Source of the DNA: Planctomycetota bacterium
Lineage (GTDB): Bacteria > Planctomycetota > Planctomycetia > Planctomycetales > Planctomycetaceae
NCBI GenBank assembly: GCA_014584345.1
Contig: JACTNB010000013.1
Coordinates: forward strand, 372,001-436,000
Reading direction: 5' to 3'
Length of the DNA stretch: 64,000 nucleotides
The notes beneath the pieces were generated by a model. The model ran no database searches. It worked only from the letters and a program-made list of their open reading frames with translations, and had not been told where the DNA came from. Below, piece by piece: positions 8,407 through 17,900 of the stretch; within the stretch, counting starts at the first letter, position 1, and each line of letters starts with the position of its first letter. The position numbers and the translations under genes were made by a program.

Positions 8407-9666
8407 ATGCCCAGGCAAACTACTGTTCAACACACGTTGAAGAATGGTCTCACGGTACTCGTGGAGCATCTTCCGGCGGTTCGGTCGGCGGCTGTCACGC
8501 TGATGGTCCCTGGGGGGGCCTGTCACGAGAAGCCAGGCAAGAACGGAACCTCCGCGCTTCTGTGTGAACTGATGATGCGCGGCGCGGGGGATCTCGACTC
8601 TCGCGCGCTTTCCATGGCGTTGGATAATCTCGGCATCCAGCATAATTTGTCTCCCGGTTGGTTTCATTTGAACTTTTCGGCGGCCACCGTGGCAACGCGG
8701 CTGCCGGACGCCTTGCGGCTGATAGCCGAGATCCTGTTGCGGCCCCGCCTGGAACCCGAGCAGTTCGCGATGTGCCTGGAAGGTCGCGAACAGGTGTTGC
8801 GCTCGATCGAGGACGAACCGAAGCAGAAGTTGATGATCGAGTTGCGGCGGCGGTGTTACGCTCCCCCCTGGAATCGACCGGTGGAAGGCTCGCTGAATCA
8901 GTTGCGCGACATTACCGCGGAAGACATGCGCGAACATTATCGGCGCTGTTGCGTGCCCGAAAAGGCGATTCTGGGGATTGCGGGTTATGTCGAACCCGAA
9001 CGCGTCGTCGCACAGTGCGAGGAATTGTTCGCATCCTGGAAGGGAACCTTGCCCGCGACCCAGGAATCACTCGAAGAGCGGGAAACCTCGGGACACATAA
9101 AGCACGATTCCGCCCAGACGCACATCGGCATCGCGTATCCGACGGTCCCCATTCGTCATCCCGATTATTACAAGGCCTGGGCGTGTGTCAGCATTCTCAG
9201 CGGCGGGATGAGTTCGCGGTTGTTTACCAAGGTTCGCGAGGAACGGGGGCTGTGTTATGCGATTGGGGCCTCGATGAATTCGCAGCGGGATCGGGCACGG
9301 GTGTTGTGTTACGCGGGGACCACCAACGACCGGGCCCAGGAAACTCTGGATGTCACGCTTTCCGAACTGATGAATCTGGCCGAGGACATCTCGCCCGAGG
9401 AATTGCAGCGATGCAAGGCGCGGGCCAAATCCTCGCTGATCATGCAGCAGGAATCGACCATGGCACGCTCCAGTTCCCTCACGCGCGACTGGTTTCACCT
9501 CGATCGACTCACCACGCTGGAGGAGATCCGCGGCAAAGTGGACGCGCTGACGGTGGACGATGTACGTGACTTCGCGGTTCAGCATTCCGCGCGGACGTTT
9601 CAGGTGCTGACAATTGGTCCCGAGGCATTGCGATGCGAAGGGCAAGTGAACTTGAGCGATCTGTAA
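8407..9666 (+). CDS. M16-family peptidase-like subunit lacking the zinc site
   Basis: A 419-residue protein with the full M16B fold but no active site. Where the catalytic HxxEH should be, it has TSALLCELMM: the three zinc/catalytic positions are Ala51, Cys54 and Glu55. The C-terminal M16 hallmark is intact (SSRLFTKVREERGLCYAIGA). In mitochondrial processing peptidase and bacterial M16B pairs, one subunit is active and the other supplies the Arg/Tyr substrate-binding residues. This protein fits that non-catalytic subunit, and the active partner is the next gene at 9802. No signal peptide is visible. The start at 8407 removes 16 upstream in-frame codons of unlike sequence. Confidence 0.88.
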   Translation: MPRQTTVQHTLKNGLTVLVEHLPAVRSAAVTLMVPGGACHEKPGKNGTSALLCELMMRGAGDLDSRALSMALDNLGIQHNLSPGWFHLNFSAATVATRLPDALRLIAEILLRPRLEPEQFAMCLEGREQVLRSIEDEPKQKLMIELRRRCYAPPWNRPVEGSLNQLRDITAEDMREHYRRCCVPEKAILGIAGYVEPERVVAQCEELFASWKGTLPATQESLEERETSGHIKHDSAQTHIGIAYPTVPIRHPDYYKAWACVSILSGGMSSRLFTKVREERGLCYAIGASMNSQRDRARVLCYAGTTNDRAQETLDVTLSELMNLAEDISPEELQRCKARAKSSLIMQQESTMARSSSLTRDWFHLDRLTTLEEIRGKVDALTVDDVRDFAVQHSARTFQVLTIGPEALRCEGQVNLSDL

Positions 9667-9801
9667 ACGGATCGCGGCGTGGTCCTGCCTGCATCGGGCC
9701 GGACCTGCCGGTAGAAACGCCGGAGGCAGGGAGCAATCGCATGCAACGGAATTCCCCTGGCCACACAACACAGGCTCTCGACTTTCTCCAGGAGTGCATT
9801 C

Positions 9802-11034
9802 GTGAAATTTGAACAGATGACTCTCGACAACGGATTGACGCTGATTGGGGAAATCAATCCCAACGTACAGAGCATGGCATTCGGATTCTTCGTGCGGACG
9901 GGTTCCCGCGACGAAACACCCGAGGTCTCGGGGGTGAGCCATTTTCTGGAGCACATGGTCTTCAAGGGAACGGCGCGGAATTCCCCCATGGATGTCAACC
10001 GTATCTTCGACGAAGTCGGGGCCCAGTACAACGCCTCGACCAGCGAGGAAATTACTCTGTTCTACGCCTCCATTCTGCCGGAGTATCTGCCGCGAACGTT
10101 CGAGTTGGTGGCCGATATCCTGTATCCCTCGCTGCGGGATGACGATTTCGAGATGGAGAAGAAGGTGATCCTGGAGGAAATCGGCATGTACGAGGACATG
10201 CCCGCGTTTTCCGCGTACGAGAAACTGATGGAATTGCATTTCCAGGGGCACCCCCTGGAACGGAGTATTCTCGGCAGCGTGGCCAGCATCAACGCGCTGA
10301 CCGCCGGGCAGATGCGGAATTATCATCGGGAACATTATCTGGCGGGTAACATGACCCTGGTGGTTGCCGGGAATGTGGACTGGTCCACCATGGTGGACCT
10401 TGCCAACGCGCATTGCGGGGGCTGGCCGGCGGGGTCAACTCCCCGCAATACGGCCGAGGCGCGCTCGGGCGGGGGACGCCTGATCCTGGAAAAACCGGGG
10501 AGCATACAGGAACACGTGGCGCAGATGGCGTCCGCGCCTCCCGCGCAAAGCCCGCTGCGGTACGCCGCGGAAATTCTGTCGATCATCGTGGGGGACGACG
10601 CCAACAGTCGAATGTATTGGGAACTGATCGAGCCCGGCCTGGCCGAGTCCGCGGAACTGAGCTACAACGATTACGACGGCAGTGGATCCTACATGACGTT
10701 TCTGTCCTGCGATCCCGGGGACGTTTCCGGACACCTGCAGCGGATCAGCAACATCTACGCGGAGGTGAACGCCCACGGCGTGACGGCCGAGGAACTTGAA
10801 CAGGCCAAGAACAAGGTCTCCTCGCGTATCGTCCTGCGCAGCGAACGCCCGATGGGACGGCTCTCCGCCCTGGGGGGAAACTGGGTTTACCGCCGCGAAT
10901 ATCGCTCCGTCGAGGACGATTTGCATAGCCTGGAACAACTTCGAATCGAAGATGTGAACGAACTGTTGCGTCAATATCCCCTCGGTCAGCAGACAACGGT
11001 GGCCATCGGGCCGTTATCGTCCTTGGACGATTAA
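9802..11034 (+). CDS. M16-family zinc metallopeptidase, catalytic subunit
   Basis: A 410-residue M16B peptidase. The inverted zinc motif is His47-x-x-Glu50-His51 (SHFLEHMVFKGT), and the third ligand is one of the Glu pair at 125-126 (KKVILEEIGMYED), about 75 residues on, as in the family. The C-terminal half is present (NSRMYWELIEPGLAESAELSY) but its Arg/Tyr substrate-binding signature is weak. It lies 135 bases after the inactive paralogue at 8407. The pair probably forms a clamshell heterodimer degrading peptides or processing precursors; pairing is inference. No signal peptide is visible, so the location is probably cytoplasmic. Confidence 0.92.
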   Translation: MKFEQMTLDNGLTLIGEINPNVQSMAFGFFVRTGSRDETPEVSGVSHFLEHMVFKGTARNSPMDVNRIFDEVGAQYNASTSEEITLFYASILPEYLPRTFELVADILYPSLRDDDFEMEKKVILEEIGMYEDMPAFSAYEKLMELHFQGHPLERSILGSVASINALTAGQMRNYHREHYLAGNMTLVVAGNVDWSTMVDLANAHCGGWPAGSTPRNTAEARSGGGRLILEKPGSIQEHVAQMASAPPAQSPLRYAAEILSIIVGDDANSRMYWELIEPGLAESAELSYNDYDGSGSYMTFLSCDPGDVSGHLQRISNIYAEVNAHGVTAEELEQAKNKVSSRIVLRSERPMGRLSALGGNWVYRREYRSVEDDLHSLEQLRIEDVNELLRQYPLGQQTTVAIGPLSSLDD

Positions 11035-11308
11035 ACCCGAGCAGGCGTAAGAAGCCGGTCCCCCTGCCAGGCAGACTCTTGGGAAAAATGAGAAAAAATC
11101 TGCAACTTTCTCCAAACGACTGGCATCATAGGGTATGTTGAAGCCAGCCTGACAAGGGAACTTCCGTCCGTTATTTCCTGGCTCCGTGCCGGCGGCGGTA
11201 GATTATGCTTGTCACCAATAGACTTCGGCCCAGAGACCCCGGAACAGGTTGCAGCGTGAAATTCCGGTTTGCACGCTCGATAGGTGAATCTCCCATAGAA
11301 GGTCCGTC

Positions 11309-14300
11309 ATGCGCTCCAATTCAACGGCATCCCTGGGTGACGGATGGTGTTCCGTCCATTTTCGGTTCATTTTTCTGTTGTGGGTCTTGGGGGTCGCCTG
11401 CCTGAGCGTGCCCGGCGCCGCACTGGCGCAGGATCAGCCTGGCACTACCGTCGGCGAGGCTCCGAAGGAACAAACCGATTCCCGGCCGACCGCCGTCGAC
11501 CGCCTGATATACATCCCCTACGAAAAGCTATCGGAGGTGGTCGAGCGACTGAAGTCCAAGGTGGTGATTTCCTACGAGGAATACATGGACCTGGTGAAGC
11601 GGGCCAATGCGGGTGGCGAGACCAAAACACCGCAGGCCCAGGTCGTGATTTCCTCGTCGAGTTACTCGGCTATCGTGCGCGGCGAAATCGTGGAAATCAC
11701 GGCGGTACTCTCCTGTCAGGCACTGCAACCTTCGTGGGCCGAGCTTCCGGTGCAATTCGGGAATGCCGCCGTGGGAGAACTGACAGCCGTCGGTGCCTCC
11801 CAGGTTCTGCTGCGTGGCATCGGCGATGGGAAATACGCTCTGCTCTTTGAAAAAGGGGGGCAGACCCAGGTGACTTTGAAGTTGATGGCTCCCGTCAAAC
11901 GCACGCCCACCGGACCCACGTTGGATCTGACCGTACCCCCGGTCGGTATCACCACCTTTTCTCTGACAATCCCCAAGCCCGATTTCGATGTGACGGTTTC
12001 CCCCCGCAATATCCCCGTGCCGATAACCGAAGCCCCTGCCGAGGGGACGAGCCGGGTGGTTGTTAGCCTGGGGGCCACGGAACGAATTTCTGCCGTCTGG
12101 GTACCCAAAACCAGCGATCGCCCGGACATGGATCTGTTGTCAACCGTCACCAACACGATCGAAGTCTCGGTGCGGGACGGTCTGGTGCACACCCACTCCC
12201 AGTTGGCGTACCGTATCCTTCGCGGAGAATTGACCTCGCTGCGGATTGCCGTGCCGCTCGATCAGCGAATTCTGGATGTCACCAGTTCCACCCGGCTCAG
12301 GGGCTGGCAGGCAATCCGCGAGGAACAGAGGCAAATCATCGAAGTGGAATTGCTGGGCTCCGTTACCGACTCGCTCACTCTGGATATTCATGCCGAACAG
12401 GCTCTGCCGGGGGAATCGCTCCGATTGGGAGGACTGACCGAGGAGGGACGCGCCTGGGGGATTCATGCCCTGGATGTGACGCGGGAGCAGGGAACCTTGA
12501 AGCTGACACACGGCGAGGAATTGACCCTGGTGGTCAGCGAGCAGTCGGGATTGATGCGTACCGAAAGCCAGGATCGGCAACTGGAGTTCCGTTATTTTTC
12601 TCCGGGCTTCGTGTTTGCAGTCCGCGCGGAACCGGTCCTGCCAACGCTGGATGTCTCCCACGACGCCTTGCTGGTGTTTCGCGAACAACGCCTTGAGACC
12701 GAGTCGCGTTTCAATTACACCGTGCGGCGGGCAGGTGTGTTTCATCTCGATTTCGATTTGCCGGAAGGCTGGAGCCTGTCGGGCGTGGAATGCCCTCACA
12801 TGGCGGAATATCAGCATGATACCGCCCAGCGACGCTTGTCCCTGGTGCTTACTGAACGGACCCAGGGGGCCATCCCCGTGGTGGTGCGGGGATTTCTGGC
12901 AACGCCGCGCCAGGAAGGAGGCGAGGAGACGGTCTCGCTGGAAAATTTGCCGCTACTGAAACCGTTGCAGGTCCGCCAGGAAGAGGGACGCATCGGGGTT
13001 TATTCCATCGACGCGATTGAGTTGCTCACGGAAGAAGACAAAATACTGTCGGCCCTATCGATCCCGACGAATCAACTGCAGGCCCGCTTTGCCGATGCCG
13101 CTCCCCGGGCGGCCTGGAAATTTCAATCCCGCCCGGTGGTGATCCCGATCCGCACGCTGCGTCGGCCCACCCGCATGACGGCTCAGACAACCACCCTGGT
13201 CCGCGCGGAACCCTCGGGGGTCCGCGTCGAATCCGTGGTGTATTACGCGATCGAATACGCGGGCGTGGATCAATTTCGCATCGCGGTTCCCCACGACATC
13301 AGCGACCGCCTCCAGATAGAAGTTGTGGGGCCCGAGGATACGCCAATCCTGCAAAAATCGCCCGAGCGGCCCGAGGCCGAGGCGCCCACGGGCGAGGTTC
13401 CCGCCCAGGAACCCGGCATCGCGGCGGCCCCCCCCGCGGAGGGCCAACCGCAAATGACGATCTGGCGAATTCAGACACAACGTCCGGTCACGGGGCGCCA
13501 GCGATTTCGCCTGACCTACGATCTCCCCCTGGGCACCGCAAACAGCAATTCGCCAGACGCCGCACGGCCTTCCGCGGGAACATTCGAGGGGCGAATCCCC
13601 CTGGTGAGGCCGCTGGGGCTGGCGGTTGCCTCCCGGCCCGGTCCGGGATTAACCCGCTCCTCCGGCGAAGTGGCGGTGCTGGTAGATACCGCCCTGTCCG
13701 CGAGCCTGCAGGCGCTGGGTAGCGGACTGGAACCGATCGATGTCCGTGAACTGACCTTGCTCCCCCCTCGCGGCCAGCAGGCCTATCGTTATCCGCAACA
13801 CACGGACGAACAACCGCTCCAGGTGGAACTGAAGGTTTCCCGATTCGACGTGGAATCGGTTGTGAGTACGGTGGTCTCGCGGATGCTGACGGAATACGTG
13901 ATGGGCATTTCGAGCGACCTGGCGGTGCGTTCCCGCTTGCGGATCAAGTCGAGTCAACGACAGCGCCTCATGTTGCGGTTGCCCGCCGCTGCCCAGCCGA
14001 TGCTGGTCATGGTCAATAATGAAGTACGTCAACTGCAACGGGGAGAATCTCCCGCGGGCAATGACAGCGAGGAACGGACCTACTTTGTCAACGTCTCGCG
14101 CCCGGGCGATTCCGACGAGGAATTTTACCTGACGGTGCAATACCTGCTGTCCCAACAGCCACTGACACGCAATCTGCCGCGCGGCGGGCTGAATCTGGCC
14201 TTGCCCGCCCTGTTCTCGCCGGAAGCCGTCCCTGCCGTGGTGCAGGAATCCCGGTGCGTGGTGTGGCTGCCGGAAAAATACATTCCCGTCACGGTTAAAG

Positions 14301-14884
14301 ATCCCTTTCGCAGCCCGGCCTCGCGGCAACGCGTGCCCCTGTTCGGGAGCCTGCAACCGGATACCGGGCGGATCCATGAAGCGCAGGGCTGGATCGGCGG
14401 GGGATCGTCGCTGGCCCTGGATTTTCCGACGGAAGGCGAAGCCTATCTGTTCGAGGCATTCGGCACCAGTCCTCGGCTTGAATTGACGTACTGGAATCGC
14501 AACCTGGTGCTGCTTTCCTTTACGCTGGCCCTGCTGGTGATCGCCTTCGTGCTGCTGAAAACGAGTTGGGAAAACAAAACGCTGGTGGTAATCGTCGTGC
14601 TGACCGTCCTGGCAATCGCGATCCAGTTCGAACCGCTGCTGGTTAAACAGGGAATTCACGCGTCGCGGTTTGGCCTGTTGGCGCTGCTGTTGATCTGGCT
14701 GACGCATGCCGTCGCGATCTGCTGCCAAACCTGCTGCCGTTCGAAATCGAGCATCGTCCCGCGCGAACAACTCGAGGCGGAAGCGGAATCGGAAGATGCG
14801 CCGCGTGCCACGGCAGTGGACGAACCTTCTGCGCAACAGAACACCCCGGAGGACGAGGACGACGCATCGCGGCCTGCACCGTAA
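11309..14884 (+). CDS. Giant exported protein with C-terminal membrane helices (module copy 1)
   Basis: A 1191-residue protein. A signal peptide spans about residues 15-41 (FLLWVLGVACLSVPGAALA, ending before QDQPG). The mature N-terminus carries a module beginning RLIYIPYEKLSEVVERL at about residue 67, followed by beta-rich sequence with SSYSAIVRGEIVEITA and WAELPVQF. Similar modules occur twice in the next gene. Most of the rest looks like beta-sandwich repeats with Pro/Glu linkers (about 690-720). Two or three hydrophobic helices lie at about 1064-1143, with a Cys-rich junction (AICCQTCCRS) and an acidic tail. I do not recognise a named family. It probably sits on the cytoplasmic membrane with a large periplasmic body. 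GAAGG six bases before the ATG supports the start. Confidence 0.85.
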   Translation: MRSNSTASLGDGWCSVHFRFIFLLWVLGVACLSVPGAALAQDQPGTTVGEAPKEQTDSRPTAVDRLIYIPYEKLSEVVERLKSKVVISYEEYMDLVKRANAGGETKTPQAQVVISSSSYSAIVRGEIVEITAVLSCQALQPSWAELPVQFGNAAVGELTAVGASQVLLRGIGDGKYALLFEKGGQTQVTLKLMAPVKRTPTGPTLDLTVPPVGITTFSLTIPKPDFDVTVSPRNIPVPITEAPAEGTSRVVVSLGATERISAVWVPKTSDRPDMDLLSTVTNTIEVSVRDGLVHTHSQLAYRILRGELTSLRIAVPLDQRILDVTSSTRLRGWQAIREEQRQIIEVELLGSVTDSLTLDIHAEQALPGESLRLGGLTEEGRAWGIHALDVTREQGTLKLTHGEELTLVVSEQSGLMRTESQDRQLEFRYFSPGFVFAVRAEPVLPTLDVSHDALLVFREQRLETESRFNYTVRRAGVFHLDFDLPEGWSLSGVECPHMAEYQHDTAQRRLSLVLTERTQGAIPVVVRGFLATPRQEGGEETVSLENLPLLKPLQVRQEEGRIGVYSIDAIELLTEEDKILSALSIPTNQLQARFADAAPRAAWKFQSRPVVIPIRTLRRPTRMTAQTTTLVRAEPSGVRVESVVYYAIEYAGVDQFRIAVPHDISDRLQIEVVGPEDTPILQKSPERPEAEAPTGEVPAQEPGIAAAPPAEGQPQMTIWRIQTQRPVTGRQRFRLTYDLPLGTANSNSPDAARPSAGTFEGRIPLVRPLGLAVASRPGPGLTRSSGEVAVLVDTALSASLQALGSGLEPIDVRELTLLPPRGQQAYRYPQHTDEQPLQVELKVSRFDVESVVSTVVSRMLTEYVMGISSDLAVRSRLRIKSSQRQRLMLRLPAAAQPMLVMVNNEVRQLQRGESPAGNDSEERTYFVNVSRPGDSDEEFYLTVQYLLSQQPLTRNLPRGGLNLALPALFSPEAVPAVVQESRCVVWLPEKYIPVTVKDPFRSPASRQRVPLFGSLQPDTGRIHEAQGWIGGGSSLALDFPTEGEAYLFEAFGTSPRLELTYWNRNLVLLSFTLALLVIAFVLLKTSWENKTLVVIVVLTVLAIAIQFEPLLVKQGIHASRFGLLALLLIWLTHAVAICCQTCCRSKSSIVPREQLEAEAESEDAPRATAVDEPSAQQNTPEDEDDASRPAP

Positions 14885-14937
14885 GGAATCGACCCGCGAA
14901 CCTGGCGTTTCTCATTCCCATTTTCAGGCGATTGACA

Positions 14938-17900
14938 ATGTATCCCGTACTGAAATCCTGCTGGTTGTTTTCACGGTCGAGGCCATCCGTATATGGCTGG
15001 GTGGCCTTGATCTGGCTGGTCTGGGGGAGTATCGGCCAGGCCCAGATGCCACTTGCTCCGGTGGAGAACACGCTCGAGCACCTGTTGGACGAGCGGTACG
15101 AACGGCTGTACGTGCCCGAACAGGATCTGGGCCAGCTCTGGAGCGTGCAGGCCGGCGTGCTGGTCGAAACGGAGGCTTTCAAGCAACTGCTGGCTGCCGC
15201 CAGGCATGCGGGAGAACTGAAAACCGAACACCCCCAGGGTTTTGTGCTGGAGACGATCCGCTACGAAGCGGAAATTCAGCAGGACGTGCTGCGGATCACG
15301 GCTCGCTGCCGATTGACCAAATACACTCCCGGTTGGGCAGAATTGAAATTGCCGCTGTTTAATGTTTCGATCAAGCAGGCCCTGCTGGACGACCAGCCCG
15401 CTCCGCTCGGCCTGGTGGGCAAGCCCGCGGGCGTCGTACTGCTCGATCGCTTCGTGGGGACGCGAGAACTGGTTTTGAAGTTGACCACGCCGATCCAACG
15501 CGTGGGGACCGACGAAGTCGCCAGCTTTGCCGTCTTTCCGCACGAGGCGGCGGAATTGCGGATGCCAATTCCCGCGGGACGTATTCTGCAAGTTAATGGA
15601 ACGGTTGTCGAGGAATCGGGAAGTCAACAGCAGCTACGCGATGTGCAACTTCCCGTGGGAGGCCAGAAAACCGTGCAAATCCGCCTGGCCGACGCCTTGG
15701 GGGAAACGCTCGAAGAATCGCTGGTGTTTGCCACTTCGGAATATGCCATTGGCATCGAGCGGGACAGCGTCAACTGGGAAGCCCGCTGTCTGCTGAACCT
15801 GTTCGGGAAACGATTCCAGCAACTGGAATTCGTGGTGCCGACCGAACTGGAAATGACACACGTGGAAGCCGCCGGCCTGCAAACCTGGGAACTGCGGGAC
15901 GATCCCGAGAGACCCGGCCACACCCGGATTCAACTGCAGTTCCGCGAAACGATTCCCGAACGCCTGACGATTCTGTTTCGGGGGGTGCAACTCCTCGAAA
16001 ACCCGGAACGCTGGAAATTGGCTCCGTTGCGTCTGCTGGGAGCCACCACCCACACGGGAGGACTGGCATTGTCGGCTCCCGCGCGATCCCGACTCAAGAT
16101 ACTGACGGAAGAAGGGACGCGTCCCGCCGCTCGGGCCTGGAAACCGACCGCGGAATTCCTGCAACGACGGACACTGCAATTTCATGAAATCTGGGAAGAG
16201 GATTTCATCCTGGAACTTTCCGTGACGGAAACCGGCCAGGAAGTGCAAGCGGCCGTTTCCCATGTGCTGGCCATCGAGGAATCGGAAGTGCGGCTTTCCG
16301 CGGTAATGACGCTGCAAACCCTGTTTTCTCCCCTGTTTGAGCTGCAGATGAAAGTTCCCGCCGGGTGGCGCCCGGAACGCGTCTCCCAGGAAACGGGCGA
16401 TATCGACTGGCAACTCCCCGGAGAACAGGCCGACACAACCCTGCTGAGAATTCCGTTGGTTCCTCCGGTTCAACCGGGTAGCCCGCGGACGATCTGGATG
16501 ACGTTGAAACGGATCCAGGAAACCGGGCTGTTCCACGCACGCGCCGATGAATTTCCCCTCCCCTCGCTGGACTTGGAGGGCGTGCGTATTCTCGAAGGGT
16601 CCTACACAATTACCGCCAGTCCGCTGCTGGATGTGTTTCCACTGGAAATGCAGGGACTGGACCCGGCGCTGCTCGGGTTGGATCAGGAGCGGTTCGGATA
16701 TCGTTACCAGGATTCCCAGATCGCGGGAAGCATCCGCGTGGAACGCCGACCTGCTCGCTTTCAGGCCTCGACCGTGCAAACCTGCTGGCTCGACGAACAC
16801 CAACTGCAGATGAACTCGCGACTCCTGCTGGATATTTCCGGGGGCGGAGTTCGGCAGATTCAGGTGCTGGTGGAAAATGCGACCGGTATCGTCGCGGAAT
16901 TTGAATCCTTGGCGGAAGCCCGGATCACCGATCAACGGCGCCAGGATACCGATACTGGTACACAATGGACCATTTCGTTCGATCGCTTCATTACCGGCAG
17001 TCTTCCCCTGGCGTTCAAATTTTCGCTGCCCCGTCCCGCGGAACGGGAACTGCAGGTTCCCCGCGTGTCGTTTCCCGAGGCGGAACTTCAGGAAATCCAC
17101 CTCGCCTTTGCCGCGCTCCCCGAACAGCAACTCACGACACGCGGCCGCGACATTCAGGGAGACGAGTTGGAACCCCTCGATCCCGCCGATCTGCCGCCAC
17201 TCGAACTCCCCCCCCGCCGCCGCGTCGTGGCGGGATATCGGCTCGTCCACCCCGCCGCAACCATCACGCTGGCCGCAGACACCTTCGCCGCATTACCCGT
17301 GCCGACCGCCGTTGCCAGTCGACTGGAGTTGACCACGCTGCTGCTCGAAGCCGGTCAGTACCGTCAACAGGCGGATCTCGTATTCCAGGCCGTGGGCACG
17401 CAAAGCCTGGTTGTGGAGTTGCCGGAGGAGGCGCTACTGTGGGCAACTTTGCTGGATGGCCGCCCGGTCTCGGCCCGGAGGCAGGGAACCGGATTCCTGG
17501 TTTCCCTCGCCGGGGAAGCCGCGACGCTGGCGGAACGCCGTTTGACAGTGGTGTATGGACTCCCCGCCGATCAGCTCGCCGTGCGCCCCTTCTCACGGAT
17601 CACGCTTCCCGCTCCCCGCTTTCTGGCGGTCGATGGAGCGGGCACCCGACAACCCCTGCGGCTCCTGCGGACGGACTGGCTGGTACATCACGCGCCGGAT
17701 ATTTACCTCGACACTCACGAAACGGGGGTGCAGCGGATCGACGACGGGAACCTTCCCGGCCTGCTGGCTCGCTTCCTGGATCACCTGCTGAACCAGTCGG
17801 GCTGGACCCTGACGCGGAATCTGCTGTGGGGGCTGGTAGCGTGCGCGGCTTTCTTCGGGTTGGCCTGGGGTGTGACGCGAACCGTTTCTCGCGCCACTCA

